DNA of 64,000 nucleotides from Alteromonas sp. M12 (GTDB lineage: Bacteria; Pseudomonadota; Gammaproteobacteria; Enterobacterales; Alteromonadaceae): assembly GCF_037478005.1 (NCBI RefSeq), contig NZ_CP144164.1, positions 1 through 64,000 of the forward strand, given 5' to 3'. Within the stretch, counting starts at the first letter, position 1. The number at the start of each line of letters is the position of its first letter. Below the pieces are notes generated by a model that saw nothing but the letters and a program-made list of their open reading frames with translations, was not told the DNA's origin and searched no databases. Shown piece after piece: positions 1-12,973 of this stretch. Position numbers and translations under genes: made by a program.

Positions 1-1446
1 ATGTCTTTATGGAATAGATGCCTCGATCGTCTTCAACACGATCTTTCTACGCAAGAATTTAGTATGTGGATAAGACCGCTAAAAGTTTCAGAAGATAATC
101 TTTATGTAACTTTGTCTGCTCCTAACCGATTCGTGCTTGATTGGGTTCGGGATAAGTACCACAGTCGTATAACCCAGTTGTTGGAAGAATTTTGTGGTCC
201 AGAAGCGCCAAGTCTATTATTGGAAGTGACAGCTAGACAGACGTCAAACTTTGCTTCTAACAATAACAACTCAAATGGTAATTTTGCGCCTAACAATAAT
301 GGTGCGAGTAATACGGCGAAACCCAATAGCGCGCAACAACCTGCAGTAGACGTCCAAAATTCAGAAACGCAAAAACCGGATAATAAAGATTTTAATCAAA
401 AAGCCAGTGTTTCCAGTCAAGCTCATAAAAGTAATATTAATGTAACCTACAAATTCGATAATTTTGTTGAAGGTAAGTCAAACCAGTTAGCAAGAGCTGC
501 GGCAACTCAGGTGGCTAATAATCCAGGCGGGGCATATAACCCGCTATTTATTTATGGCGGGACCGGGTTGGGTAAAACTCACTTACTGCACGCTGTAGGT
601 AATGGAATTATTGCAAAGAAAAAAAATGCCACTGTGGTTTATATGCATTCAGAACGTTTTGTTCAGGATATGGTAAAAGCGTTGCAGAATAATGCGATTG
701 AATCGTTCAAACGTTACTACCGATCTGTGGATGCTTTGTTAATAGATGACATTCAGTTTTTTGCTAATAAAGAACGCTCACAAGAAGAATTTTTTCATAC
801 CTTTAATGCGTTGTTAGAAGGCAATCAACAAATCATTCTGACCTCTGACCGATATCCAAAAGAAATCGATGGGGTGGAAGATAGATTAAAATCTCGTTTT
901 GGTTGGGGTTTAACTATTGCCATAGAACCGCCAGAACTTGAAACAAGAGTAGCGATTTTGAATCGTAAAGCCCTTGAGAACAAAATTTCATTACCTGATG
1001 AAGTGGCTTTTTTCATTGCTAAACGTTTGCGCTCAAACGTACGGGAATTAGAAGGGGCACTTAATCGGGTAATTGCCAACGCAAATTTCACTGGCCGTGC
1101 AATTACCATTGATTTTGTTAGAGAAGCGCTTCGTGATTTGTTAGCGCTTCAAGAAAAGTTAGTTACCATTGATAATATCCAAAAAACTGTGGCTGAATAT
1201 TACAAAATCAAAATTGCTGATATTTTGTCAAAAAGACGTAGCCGCAGTGTAGCAAGACCACGCCAAGTGGCGATGGCTTTGGCAAAGGAATTAACCAATC
1301 ATAGCCTTCCAGAAATTGGTGACGCATTTGGCGGAAGGGACCATACTACGGTTTTGCATGCATGCAGAAAAATAGTACAGCTAAGAGATGAAAGTCATGA
1401 TATAAAAGAAGACTATCAGAATCTTATTCGAACACTATCTTCTTAA
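1..1446 (+). CDS. dnaA: Chromosomal replication initiator DnaA
   Basis: Initiator ATPase that binds DnaA boxes, melts oriC and loads DnaB. The four domains are visible in 481 residues: an N-terminal oligomerisation/DnaB-contact domain (about 1-80), an Asn/Ser-rich linker (about 82-145), an AAA+ domain with Walker A GGTGLGKT at 186-193 and Walker B LLIDD at 246-250, and a DNA-binding domain with the signature [11 protein letters not shown] at 444-454. The length is typical for gammaproteobacteria. The window begins exactly at the ATG, so the promoter and any adjacent oriC lie outside. dnaN follows after 20 bases, as in the common dnaA-dnaN-recF-gyrB operon. Confidence 0.98.
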   Translation: MSLWNRCLDRLQHDLSTQEFSMWIRPLKVSEDNLYVTLSAPNRFVLDWVRDKYHSRITQLLEEFCGPEAPSLLLEVTARQTSNFASNNNNSNGNFAPNNNGASNTAKPNSAQQPAVDVQNSETQKPDNKDFNQKASVSSQAHKSNINVTYKFDNFVEGKSNQLARAAATQVANNPGGAYNPLFIYGGTGLGKTHLLHAVGNGIIAKKKNATVVYMHSERFVQDMVKALQNNAIESFKRYYRSVDALLIDDIQFFANKERSQEEFFHTFNALLEGNQQIILTSDRYPKEIDGVEDRLKSRFGWGLTIAIEPPELETRVAILNRKALENKISLPDEVAFFIAKRLRSNVRELEGALNRVIANANFTGRAITIDFVREALRDLLALQEKLVTIDNIQKTVAEYYKIKIADILSKRRSRSVARPRQVAMALAKELTNHSLPEIGDAFGGRDHTTVLHACRKIVQLRDESHDIKEDYQNLIRTLSS

Positions 1447-1466
1447 AATAAAAAATGAGTTTATAA

Positions 1467-2573
1467 ATGAAATTCACCATCAGCCGGGAAAACTTTCTCC
1501 AACCTCTTCAATTAGTCTCTGGTGCTGTAGAGAGACGACATACTTTACCGATATTATCTAATGTACTAATAAAAGTCAGTGATAGTTCACTTTGGCTAAC
1601 GGGTACGGATCTAGAGGTTGAATTGATCTCTAACGTAACCTTAACCGGTGAATTTGAAGAGGGCGAAATTACCGTTCCTGCCAAAAAGCTTTTCGACATA
1701 TGTCGAGGTTTAGGCGATGAAAGCGAAATCAAATTCGAAGTTGATGGTAATAAAGCACTGATACGCTCAGGTAGAAGTCGATATTCGTTATCTACTTTGT
1801 CGGCCAGTGACTATCCAAATCTAGAAGATTGGGAAGGGGAAACTGAATTTGAAATTTCCCAAGCTAATCTTAAACATTTGATTGAAAGTACTCAGTTCTC
1901 AATGGCACAGCAAGATGTTCGTTATTACCTTAACGGGATGAGCCTTGAAACCGAAGAAGATATTATTCGAACTGTTGCAACTGACGGTCACAGACTAGCG
2001 TTATGTCGATTGAAATATACAGCAGCTCCTTTGCCAAGTAGACAAGTTATTATTCCTCGTAAAGGTGTATTGGAAATAAGTCGACTTATCGAAGCTGATG
2101 ATAACCTTGTGAAAGTACAGTTGGGTTCAAATCACATTCGAATTTTTTCTACTGACTTTATCTTTACTAGTAAGTTGGTAGATGGTCGTTTCCCAGACTA
2201 TCGCAGAGTGCTTCCCAAAGATGGTGATAAGATCATCGAGGCCAGCAAAGATATTCTTAAAAATGCTTTCTCTCGAGCTTCTATTCTATCTAATGAAAAG
2301 TTCAGAGGTGTACGCTTAAACCTTTCTAAAAACGAACTTAAAATTACAGCTAACAACCCAGAGCAAGAAGAAGCAGAAGAAATTGTAGATGTTTCTTACG
2401 AAGGTGAAGGGGAGTTAGAAATAGGTTTTAATGTTGCTTATTTAATTGATGTGTTTAATTCGTTGGGTTCTGAAAACGTTAAGATAACGCTAGCCGATTC
2501 TAATAGTAGTGCATTGATTGAAGATGCTGCTGATGATTCAGCTCTTTACGTTATTATGCCGATGAGACTGTAA
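1467..2573 (+). CDS. dnaN: DNA polymerase III beta subunit (sliding clamp)
   Basis: Ring-shaped processivity clamp that tethers Pol III and other clamp-binding proteins to DNA. The 368 residues match the family length (E. coli 366) and the C terminus ends in the characteristic MPMRL. Early conserved blocks such as RRHTLPILSN (about 23-32) are present. The gene starts 20 bases after dnaA with a weak Shine-Dalgarno sequence, consistent with cotranscription, and recF follows 24 bases later. Confidence 0.98.
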   Translation: MKFTISRENFLQPLQLVSGAVERRHTLPILSNVLIKVSDSSLWLTGTDLEVELISNVTLTGEFEEGEITVPAKKLFDICRGLGDESEIKFEVDGNKALIRSGRSRYSLSTLSASDYPNLEDWEGETEFEISQANLKHLIESTQFSMAQQDVRYYLNGMSLETEEDIIRTVATDGHRLALCRLKYTAAPLPSRQVIIPRKGVLEISRLIEADDNLVKVQLGSNHIRIFSTDFIFTSKLVDGRFPDYRRVLPKDGDKIIEASKDILKNAFSRASILSNEKFRGVRLNLSKNELKITANNPEQEEAEEIVDVSYEGEGELEIGFNVAYLIDVFNSLGSENVKITLADSNSSALIEDAADDSALYVIMPMRL

Positions 2574-2597
2574 TTGTAGTTTAGGAAACATCGGCAT

Positions 2598-6123
<3,526 letters not shown>

Positions 6124-6176
6124 TCCAATAGTCTGCAAGCTTTAACTTGTAGAACCTGACAACTTGTTAAATTAAT

Positions 6177-6209
6177 AACGCTGAGAACTTCTGTTTTCAG
6201 CGTTTTTTT
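6177..6209 (+). terminator. Intrinsic terminator after gyrB
   Basis: AACGCTGA (6177-6184) pairs with TCAGCGTT (6197-6204), followed directly by a T-run to 6209. It closes the dnaA-dnaN-recF-gyrB transcription unit. Confidence 0.9.
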
Positions 6210-6457
6210 CGGCTCTAAATTATTGATTTAATTCAAAAATATCAATTTTAACCGCGCAATAATAGATCAAAAAGAGCAGACGTTAGCGTTGATTTTAATG
6301 TATGGAGTAAAAGAGCGACTACTGAATAGATATGGAACATCTATTTTGTTCTGATTTAACGGGATGATAGAGGGGATATTAAGACTTTCTATGGAGGTTA
6401 TAGCGTCTCACCTCCTAGGTTTCCCTAAGAGGTGAGTATGCAAGAGTTAACTAATAT
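6210..6457. other. Intergenic gap with one hairpin
   Basis: No gene is visible between gyrB and the convergent lipoprotein gene. An 8-bp inverted repeat, CTCACCTC (6407-6414) with GAGGTGAG (6429-6436), lies just beyond the lipoprotein stop codon. It lacks a T-run on either side, so it is at best an mRNA-stabilising or weak termination hairpin. Confidence 0.4.
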
Positions 6458-6892
6458 TTAGGATTTTTCAATATAAACAACCGGAGATTGTTCACTGGTA
6501 AAATCGATAAAAAAGTCATATGCGCCTGTTTCATCTGGAGTAAATTGAAAATTACCGCCAGGATTTTCACAGGACGACTTTGCTGCTTTACCCACAGTTA
6601 GTACTTTTCCAGCAGAGCCGGAAGGGCTGCCACAGTCATATCCAGGGGTATAATTTTCGTCTGCAAATTTAAAATCATAGGGCTGACCATCTGCGATGAG
6701 CTTCACGGTTGCCTTATACAGATTACCGTTTACTTTCTTAATTCGATAATTCTCATCAGCTTCCCACCAAGTAAAGACTCCTCGTAGATAGAAGCTTTGG
6801 TAGTCTTTTTCCATTATCTGCTCAACAAAGGTCGTTGAGCAGCCGGAAACAAAGGTGCTGACTAGAAAAATCAAAGCGATTCTATTTTTCAT
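6458..6892 (-). CDS. Predicted small outer-membrane lipoprotein
   Basis: I do not recognise a named family. I chose the start at 6892, seven residues inside the longest frame, because it gives a compact type II signal: MKNR, a hydrophobic stretch and lipobox VSGC with the acylated cysteine at 18. The mature part of about 126 residues begins with a segment (YLRGVFTWWEADENY) resembling the N-terminal beta-sandwich repeats of bacterial pullulanases and alpha-glucan-binding proteins. It also has two internal cysteines and ends in beta-rich sequence. A carbohydrate-binding lipoprotein is a guess. It sits alone between gyrB and glyS, 28 bases downstream of glyS and on the same strand. Confidence 0.75.
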   Translation of the reverse strand: MKNRIALIFLVSTFVSGCSTTFVEQIMEKDYQSFYLRGVFTWWEADENYRIKKVNGNLYKATVKLIADGQPYDFKFADENYTPGYDCGSPSGSAGKVLTVGKAAKSSCENPGGNFQFTPDETGAYDFFIDFTSEQSPVVYIEKS

Positions 6893-6920
6893 ATTCTTGT
6901 ATTTAAACCTCAACTTCGTT

Positions 6921-8993
6921 TTATTCGTATCTTAATAATGATATGTCGGCACACTTAAGGAACAACTGACGTAATTGCAGTAGAAGTGCGAGGCGATTAT
7001 TCTTAACAGACTGATCGTCGGCCATTACCATTACATTATCAAAGAATGCATCGATACTGCTTGCCAGTTGCGAAAGAACTTGCAACACAGCTTCATAATT
7101 GGCTTTTGCCAACAATGGCGCTACTTCTTCTTGAATGCGAGATATCTCTTCGGCTAAATGTTTCTCTTCAGACTCTACCAATAGGCTAGCATCCAGCTTA
7201 TATTCATCAGATACATTATTCTTATCTAATATGTTAGCTACACGTTTGTTTGCTGCAGCTAAGGCTTGAGCTGAGGGTAGTAACTTAAACTGTTTAACAC
7301 CATGGATACGCGCATCGAAATCCGCAGGTGCTGTAGGTCGTCGAGAAAGTACTGCTTGTATGACATCAACTTCAATGCCTTGTTCCTGATACCAGGTTCT
7401 AAATCTACCTAAAATAAAGTCAACAACTTGTTCTTCAGTGTCGTTGTTATTTATTTTGTCTTGCAATAGTTGGTATGCATCGCTCACTAACACGGTCAAA
7501 TCTACTGGTAGTTTCAGTTCAACAGCTATTCTCAATATACCTATTGCTGCGCGTCTAAGTGCAAAGGGGTCTTTGTCACCTTTAGGTAATTGTCCAATAC
7601 CGAATATACCTACTAAAGTATCTAGCTTATCGGCAAGTGCAACGGCACAGCTCACGTTAGATTGGGGTAGGGCATCACCAGAGAAACGAGGCATGTATTG
7701 TTCGTTTAATGCATTTGCAACAACTGCATCTTCGCCATCGTGATTCGCATAATGCATTCCCATGATGCCTTGAACATCTGGAAATTCCATTACCATTTCT
7801 GTCATTAAATCAGTTTTTGATAATAATCCAGCTCTAGCTGCCTGGGCTTCATCGGCACCAATATGTTTGGATATTTTTGCGGCTAATTTAGAAATTCTGC
7901 GAGACTTATCCGCTAAGGTACCTAATTGTTTTTGGAATAAAACTGTTTCTAAACTATCTAGACGACTTTCTAATGTGCGCTTTTTATCAGTTTCAAAGAA
8001 GAATCGGGCATCCGCTAAACGGGGACGAATTACTTTTTCATTGCCGTGAATAACCTGAGCGGGATCTTTACTTTCGATATTGGTTACGAATAAAAATCGA
8101 GATTTAAGCTCGCCATTAGTATCTAACATCGGGAAGTACTTTTGGTCGCCTTTCATTGTATAAATTAGGGCTTCTTTTGGTACTTGTAAAAATTCGTCCT
8201 CAAAATTAGCAACTAATACTACGGGCCATTCAACCAATGCCGTTACTTCATCCAACAACTCTTGTTCAAGTTCAACTACACCGTTTTCTTGAGCTGCAGC
8301 GTCTTGAAGCTGTTGTTTGATGATATCTTGGCGGGCTTGATAGTCAGCAATTACATAATGATTTTTAAGCTGAGTTTGGTAATCGTCAGCATGGGCTAGC
8401 TCGAAGCTGGTTTCACCATGGAATCTGTGGCCGTTAACCGTTCTGCTTGACGTTAAACCTAATACTGAGCCCGCAACTATACTTTCTCCGTAAAGCATAC
8501 AGAGCGTGTGTACAGGGCGTATAAATTGAATTCCTTTATTACCCCATCGCATTGCTTTAGGGATAGGTAATTTCTTTAATGCGCTTTCAACGATTTCTTC
8601 CAATAAGGTCGTTAACGTCTGACCGGCTACATTGGCAACATGTAAGAGCCATTCACCCTTATCGGTCTTGAGTCGCTGTGCTTGGTCAACACTAATACCA
8701 TTTGAACGAGCCCAGCCTTCTGCTGCCTTTGTAGGATTGCCTTGTGCATCGAATGCGGCTGTGACTGCAGGACCACGTTTTTCGACTTGCTTGTCAAGTT
8801 GCTTCTCGGCCAATGCTATGACTCTGACCGCTAGGCGTCGCGGCGTGGCGAAGCTTTCGATAGCATCAAATTCTAAATCTGCTGCTTCAAAACCTAATTT
8901 AATATTATCTGCAAACGCTTGCGCTAAGTTCTTCAGTGCTTTTGGTGGAAGTTCTTCTGTTCCTAATTCAACTAACAAATTTTCTTTACGCAT
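6921..8993 (-). CDS. glyS: Glycyl-tRNA synthetase beta subunit
   Basis: Beta subunit of the bacterial alpha2beta2 glycyl-tRNA synthetase; it contributes tRNA recognition. An ATG at 8993 gives 690 residues beginning [17 protein letters not shown], which matches the family N terminus (E. coli 689 residues). A longer frame to 9050 would add 19 residues overlapping glyQ and is unlikely. The start codon overlaps the last eight bases of glyQ (ATGCGTAA), implying translational coupling. Confidence 0.97.
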   Translation of the reverse strand: MRKENLLVELGTEELPPKALKNLAQAFADNIKLGFEAADLEFDAIESFATPRRLAVRVIALAEKQLDKQVEKRGPAVTAAFDAQGNPTKAAEGWARSNGISVDQAQRLKTDKGEWLLHVANVAGQTLTTLLEEIVESALKKLPIPKAMRWGNKGIQFIRPVHTLCMLYGESIVAGSVLGLTSSRTVNGHRFHGETSFELAHADDYQTQLKNHYVIADYQARQDIIKQQLQDAAAQENGVVELEQELLDEVTALVEWPVVLVANFEDEFLQVPKEALIYTMKGDQKYFPMLDTNGELKSRFLFVTNIESKDPAQVIHGNEKVIRPRLADARFFFETDKKRTLESRLDSLETVLFQKQLGTLADKSRRISKLAAKISKHIGADEAQAARAGLLSKTDLMTEMVMEFPDVQGIMGMHYANHDGEDAVVANALNEQYMPRFSGDALPQSNVSCAVALADKLDTLVGIFGIGQLPKGDKDPFALRRAAIGILRIAVELKLPVDLTVLVSDAYQLLQDKINNNDTEEQVVDFILGRFRTWYQEQGIEVDVIQAVLSRRPTAPADFDARIHGVKQFKLLPSAQALAAANKRVANILDKNNVSDEYKLDASLLVESEEKHLAEEISRIQEEVAPLLAKANYEAVLQVLSQLASSIDAFFDNVMVMADDQSVKNNRLALLLQLRQLFLKCADISLLRYE

Positions 8994-9915
8994 CACCTTT
9001 GCCTCCCTGTTTTGCGTCATCTTTACACATGGGAAACCCGAGTTTTTCACGACTTTGGTAGTAGGCTTCTGCTACTGCTTTTGCCAGAGTGCGCACTCTT
9101 AGTATGTAACGTTGGCGTTCTGTTACCGATATTGCGTGACGTGCGTCTAACATATTAAATGCGTGAGATGCTTTCATTACTTGTTCGTAAGCTGGAAGTG
9201 GAAGTCCTGCTTCAATTAGTCGTTGGCTATCTTTTTCGCATTGATCAAAGGTTCCAAACAAGGCTTTAACATCTGCATGTTCAAAATTATAAGCAGACTG
9301 TTCAACTTCATTTTGATGAAAAACGTCGCCATAAGTTACTTTACCCATTGGGCCGTCAGTCCAGGTCAAATCATAGATACTGTCGACACCTTGGATGTAC
9401 ATTGCTAAACGCTCTAAGCCGTAGGTAATCTCGCCAGTGACAGGGGCGCATTCCAATCCGCCTACTTGCTGGAAGTAAGTAAACTGAGTGACTTCCATTC
9501 CGTTTAACCAAATTTCCCAACCAAGACCCCAAGCGCCCAAAGTGGGGGACTCCCAGTTGTCTTCAACAAAGCGTATGTCGTGCACTAATGGATCAAAACC
9601 TAACTCTCTAAGTGAATCTAGGTAAAGCTCTTGAATATTATCAGGTGAAGGTTTGAGCATTACCTGGAACTGGTAATAATGTTGTAGACGATTTGGGTTT
9701 TCACCGTAGCGTCCATCTGTAGGACGACGACAAGGTTGCACATAAGCGCTGCTTATCGGCTCGGGCCCTAAGGATCTTAAAAATGTCATTGGATGGAAGG
9801 TACCTGCACCCACTTCCATATCTAATGGCTGGATAATTACGCAGCCTTGACGAGCCCAAAAATCCTGCAATGCGAGGATAAGGCCCTGAAACGTCTTAAT
9901 ATCAAACTTTTGCAT
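8986..9915 (-). CDS. glyQ: Glycyl-tRNA synthetase alpha subunit
   Basis: Catalytic class II subunit that activates glycine and charges tRNA-Gly together with GlyS. The highly conserved blocks [32 protein letters not shown] and [14 protein letters not shown] are visible in the first 90 residues. I prefer the ATG at 9915 (309 residues) over one two codons upstream, since [12 protein letters not shown] matches the family start. It is transcribed divergently from tag across a 150-base gap. Confidence 0.97.
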   Translation of the reverse strand: MQKFDIKTFQGLILALQDFWARQGCVIIQPLDMEVGAGTFHPMTFLRSLGPEPISSAYVQPCRRPTDGRYGENPNRLQHYYQFQVMLKPSPDNIQELYLDSLRELGFDPLVHDIRFVEDNWESPTLGAWGLGWEIWLNGMEVTQFTYFQQVGGLECAPVTGEITYGLERLAMYIQGVDSIYDLTWTDGPMGKVTYGDVFHQNEVEQSAYNFEHADVKALFGTFDQCEKDSQRLIEAGLPLPAYEQVMKASHAFNMLDARHAISVTERQRYILRVRTLAKAVAEAYYQSREKLGFPMCKDDAKQGGKGDA

Positions 9916-10065
9916 GTACAATCACTACATTATCGGTTACTAAAAAAATGCCCGCAAGTATACCTTTTGTCTTGCTTTGAATGTAGGCTAATTCATCGAA
10001 TTTTGTAATAAACATGCAAGTTAAGCCCAAGTTGTTGGGAATTTTGCGTGAAATAAGGAAAGAAT

Positions 10066-10629
10066 GTGGATACTAATCGCTGTAGTTGGGTGGGCAAAGA
10101 TCCAATTTATCAAGAATATCATGACAAGGTATGGGGTAGGCCGGTCAGGGACCCTATCGATTTGTTTGCTAAATTGTGTCTAGATGGTCAACAGGCGGGA
10201 CTAAGCTGGATTACGATTCTAAAAAAACAACAAAACTATGAAGCTGCATTCCACAATTTTGAACCAACAAAAATCGTACTATTTGATGACCAAGATATCG
10301 AACGTTTAATGTTAGACAAAGGCATAGTCAGAAATCGTTTAAAAATTAAATCTATCATTAACAACGCAAAAGCTTATTTAAAAATGCAAGAGGAGGGGAT
10401 TGAATTCGATCAGTTTATTTGGAGTTTTGTCGGCAATAAGGTGATAACAAATCATTGGGTTAGCGCCAGTGAAGTGCCAACCTCTACACCAAAATCTGAG
10501 GAAATGTCTAAAGCCCTTAAGAAAAAGGGCTTTAGCTTTGTTGGTACGACGATTTGTTATGCGTTTATGCAGGCGGTAGGGCTAGTCAATGACCACACTA
10601 CCGATTGCCACTGCTATAAACAGGCCTAA
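10066..10629 (+). CDS. tag: DNA-3-methyladenine glycosylase I
   Basis: Base-excision repair enzyme that removes 3-methyladenine from alkylated DNA. The 187 residues contain RCSWVGKDP at the N terminus and the zinc-binding set expected for Tag: C6, H19, H177 and C181. The start is a GTG preceded by AAGGAAAG. It is divergent from glyQ, a frequent arrangement in related bacteria, and converges on the DUF2489 gene with only one base between stop codons. Confidence 0.96.
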   Translation: MDTNRCSWVGKDPIYQEYHDKVWGRPVRDPIDLFAKLCLDGQQAGLSWITILKKQQNYEAAFHNFEPTKIVLFDDQDIERLMLDKGIVRNRLKIKSIINNAKAYLKMQEEGIEFDQFIWSFVGNKVITNHWVSASEVPTSTPKSEEMSKALKKKGFSFVGTTICYAFMQAVGLVNDHTTDCHCYKQA

Positions 10630-10630
10630 A

Positions 10631-11083
10631 CTAGTTAAAACTAAGTGACCTTATCATCACCATTTCTTTTAAAATAGCAGACTCCAATTTGGCCTCTTGT
10701 TCTTCTCTATTTTGGTCTTGCTGCGCTCTTACTTCAGGTGCCAAAGCTTTGCGCTGTTGGTGCGTAGGCAACTCCCTAACTGCCAAAAACAAATTATACA
10801 GATTGGGATAGTCCCGTTGGCAATTTGGTGGTGACGCCACAGGTACACTGTCTAACAAGTTGACCAATCTAATCGCACCTTCAGATAAGTTACATTGCTG
10901 CTGTTCTACTGCCAAGGCAATGGTGTGAACACTTTCCATAATTCTAACGACACGATCTTGTCTTGCTTTTTGTTGGGCTTGTTTCTGTCGTTTTAATTGA
11001 AACAGTAATTTGCCTGCATAAAACGCGAGAGACCCAATGATCAAAAGTGCTAACGCTACCAGCGTATACTCTAAAACCGACAA
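10631..11083 (-). CDS. DUF2489 membrane-anchored protein
   Basis: A 150-residue protein of unknown function. One N-terminal membrane segment (about residues 5-27) is followed by a basic, Gln-rich, probably helical stretch (KRQKQAQQKARQ) and a soluble domain with the CQRDYPNLYNLFLAVRELP pattern that I associate with DUF2489. It lies 11 bases downstream of yihI on the same strand, so the two are probably cotranscribed. Confidence 0.8.
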   Translation of the reverse strand: MSVLEYTLVALALLIIGSLAFYAGKLLFQLKRQKQAQQKARQDRVVRIMESVHTIALAVEQQQCNLSEGAIRLVNLLDSVPVASPPNCQRDYPNLYNLFLAVRELPTHQQRKALAPEVRAQQDQNREEQEAKLESAILKEMVMIRSLSFN

Positions 11084-11094
11084 AACCTTATCTC

Positions 11095-11622
11095 CTATTT
11101 AAATTCATCTATGTTAATAGACTCAAAGCGTGCAAAAGGATCGTCTTCTTTACCTTCAACTTGCTTGTCTTTTGCTTCAGGTTCTACATCTATACCTAGC
11201 AGTTCACATAATTCTCTATGTCTGGCGAGTTTTCGTTCGACATAACGTTTATCGTCAGCATTCAATGCTATTCCACTATCCATGTTGTCTAGCAAATTAT
11301 TCAAACGTTCATTATCTTCCAGTTCTGCTAGCTCTTGAGCGGGGGAGAAATATTTCGGTTTACTTGGTTTAGGTTTAGATTTGAATTCCTTCGGCTCTAC
11401 AATTAGCTGAATAGGCTTTTTACTGCCGATGCGAGGATCGTTTTGCTTCGATTGATTCGGCGCCTGCTGGTTAAGTTCCACGGCGCTATGACGACTTCCC
11501 GAGGGATTGCCTTTATGCTTTTTAGGTTTAGTGTTGGTTGGATCTTTGGGCTTTCTTGGCGCCCAACTTTCTTTAGGGACACCAATGCGTCCAACTTTAC
11601 GTGATTTTTTTACTCTAGCCAT
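11095..11622 (-). CDS. yihI: Der GTPase-activating protein YihI
   Basis: YihI stimulates the GTPase Der and so modulates 50S ribosome assembly. The 175 residues show the family pattern: a very basic, low-complexity N-terminal half with NPSGSRHS and the conserved NDPRIGSKKPIQL, then an acidic helical C-terminal part (LAELEDNERLNNLLD and later). E. coli YihI is 169 residues. As in E. coli it lies just downstream of a CsrC-like RNA, on the same strand. Confidence 0.9.
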   Translation of the reverse strand: MARVKKSRKVGRIGVPKESWAPRKPKDPTNTKPKKHKGNPSGSRHSAVELNQQAPNQSKQNDPRIGSKKPIQLIVEPKEFKSKPKPSKPKYFSPAQELAELEDNERLNNLLDNMDSGIALNADDKRYVERKLARHRELCELLGIDVEPEAKDKQVEGKEDDPFARFESINIDEFK

Positions 11623-11747
11623 AATTGATTGCCATATTAAGTCGATTCTTCATTTTAGCGCATTTTAAACCTACATATACAGATTTAATATGCTTGCTGA
11701 ATTGGTTGAATCGATTGACTTAATTTGACGTTATAAAGACGCAGATA

Positions 11748-12033
11748 AGAAAAAAGGTAACAGGAACCTGTTACCTTTTAAATATAGAGTGTCTTATGAC
11801 ACTTCTCCCGTTACGTGTTCATCCTAAACCTGTATTGCTTTCCTTGTCTTGCACTTCACTTTTTATTATTGCTAACGAAGTTGTTATATTGTTTTGGGTC
11901 TTCCTGACGCTTTATAGTTAATCCATAATTTCCAAAATGGAACCTCAATGAACAGCGGATTGTTATTATTATTATTAGCTGTTCTAACTTCCCTGACAAA
12001 CCTTATAAGGTTTGTTAATCCTTCTTTTTATTT
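11748..12033 (-). ncRNA. csrC: CsrB/CsrC-family regulatory RNA (candidate)
   Basis: Read on the minus strand this gap carries eight GGA motifs in about 285 bases, in contexts such as AAGGATT, CAGGGAAG, TTGGAAA, ATGGATT, CAGGAAG, AAGGAAAG, TAGGATG and CGGGAGA. GGA motifs at this density are the hallmark of RNAs that sequester the translational regulator CsrA. Their plus-strand TCC positions start at 12019, 11990, 11931, 11922, 11902, 11841, 11822 and 11806. The RNA ends in a perfect 13-bp hairpin with a T-run (TTTTTTCTT, like E. coli csrC) and has a matching promoter upstream. It sits between yihI and the engB side, on the yihI strand, exactly as E. coli csrC does. The 5' end is estimated from the -10 box. 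Confidence 0.8.
11749..11779 (-). terminator. Terminator of the CsrC-like RNA
   Basis: AAAAGGTAACAGG (11752-11764) and CCTGTTACCTTTT (11767-11779) form a 13-bp perfect stem. On the minus strand it is followed by six T, a C and two T. Confidence 0.9.
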
Positions 12034-12039
12034 GCGCAA

Positions 12040-12067
12040 AGAATACAGCAAAAAATAAAATTTACAA
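12040..12067 (-). promoter_or_regulatory. Sigma-70 promoter of the CsrC-like RNA
   Basis: On the minus strand, -35 TTGTAA (12062-12067) and -10 TATTCT (12040-12045) are separated by 16 bases. Transcription would begin near 12033. The cytochrome c4 terminator lies immediately upstream and insulates the unit. Confidence 0.7.
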
Positions 12068-12086
12068 CTTATTTACATCTATTAAC

Positions 12087-12127
12087 AAAAAAAGTGAACC
12101 TTTTAGTCTAAAAAGGTTCACTTTTTT
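12087..12127 (-). terminator. Terminator after cytochrome c4
   Basis: A 17-bp perfect stem, 12088-12104 with 12111-12127 (core AAGTGAACC/GGTTCACTT), is flanked by A and T tracts so it could work in both directions. On the minus strand it ends the cytochrome c4 transcript before the CsrC-like promoter. Confidence 0.88.
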
Positions 12128-12157
12128 GTCGAAATTATTTGTTGCTAAGTAAAAAAC

Positions 12158-12787
12158 TTAGTGTAGTCCGCCTAAATACTGAGAAAGAGTTTCGATGTCT
12201 TCATCAGTTAGCTTAGCTGCAATATCTCGCATCATTCCATTTAAGTCATTAGCACGAGAGCCTGCTTTAAACTTCTCTAACTGAGACTTCAAATAAGCTG
12301 CTTTTTGGCCGCTAATATCTGGGAATCCAGCTAAGCCTAAGCCATTACCTCTAGGTCCATGACAGGCAATACAAGCTGTGATGCCTCGCTCTAGGTCGCC
12401 ACCGCGATACAATTCACCGCCTTTTTCCACTACGTCTTCTGGAGTAGTACCAGGTTTTGCTTCCTGGGTAGCGAAGTATGCTGCTAAATCTAGCATTTCT
12501 TGCTCGTTCAACAATGCTGCTTGTGAACTCATGACCGGATCGTAACGTCCCTCTGCACCTGCTGTTTCACCACCTAGCTTTAATTCTTTTAGCTGCTTTG
12601 CAATGTATTCAGCGTGTTGGCCGGCTATGGACGGATAAATATCCAGAGGGCTATTTCCATCTGCACCATGACAGGCAACACAGCCTTTGCTTGTAACTAA
12701 CCCTTCACCCGCTTGTGCGTCGCCTTTGGCAAATACTGAAGCAGAAAAACCTACGGTCAAACACACCAACAAACCCAATTTTTTCAT
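12158..12787 (-). CDS. Diheme cytochrome c4
   Basis: Periplasmic electron carrier with two class I heme domains, usually feeding terminal oxidases. An ATG at 12787 gives 209 residues with a Sec signal peptide ending near residue 20 (SVFA). Heme-binding motifs are CVACH at 36-40 and CIACH at 139-143, each within the GNS/GNG pattern typical of cytochrome c4, and each followed by a Met-containing segment that could give the axial ligand. The frame could start four codons upstream, but the internal ATG leaves a cleaner signal. It is transcribed divergently from engB and ends at a strong terminator. Confidence 0.93.
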   Translation of the reverse strand: MKKLGLLVCLTVGFSASVFAKGDAQAGEGLVTSKGCVACHGADGNSPLDIYPSIAGQHAEYIAKQLKELKLGGETAGAEGRYDPVMSSQAALLNEQEMLDLAAYFATQEAKPGTTPEDVVEKGGELYRGGDLERGITACIACHGPRGNGLGLAGFPDISGQKAAYLKSQLEKFKAGSRANDLNGMMRDIAAKLTDEDIETLSQYLGGLH

Positions 12788-12922
12788 AGTGACTCTCAAA
12801 ACATCTTATGCATTGGTTAATAGAATATCAGTATTTTACACATTTAATGGCGCGATAAAATCATTTCCCGAACAATTGTGTGGATATTTCAGTGTTTTAC
12901 GCTAATAAATGCAGTTAAATGG

Positions 12923-12928
12923 TATACT
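12923..12928 (+). promoter_or_regulatory. Extended -10 promoter for engB
   Basis: TGGTATACT supplies a TGn extension plus a TATACT -10 hexamer, 45 bases before the engB GTG. No good -35 is seen, which an extended -10 can tolerate. Confidence 0.5.
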
Positions 12929-12973
12929 ATGCCAGAAATTTACCCCTAATTACCGTTTTTAAAGAGAGTTCGA

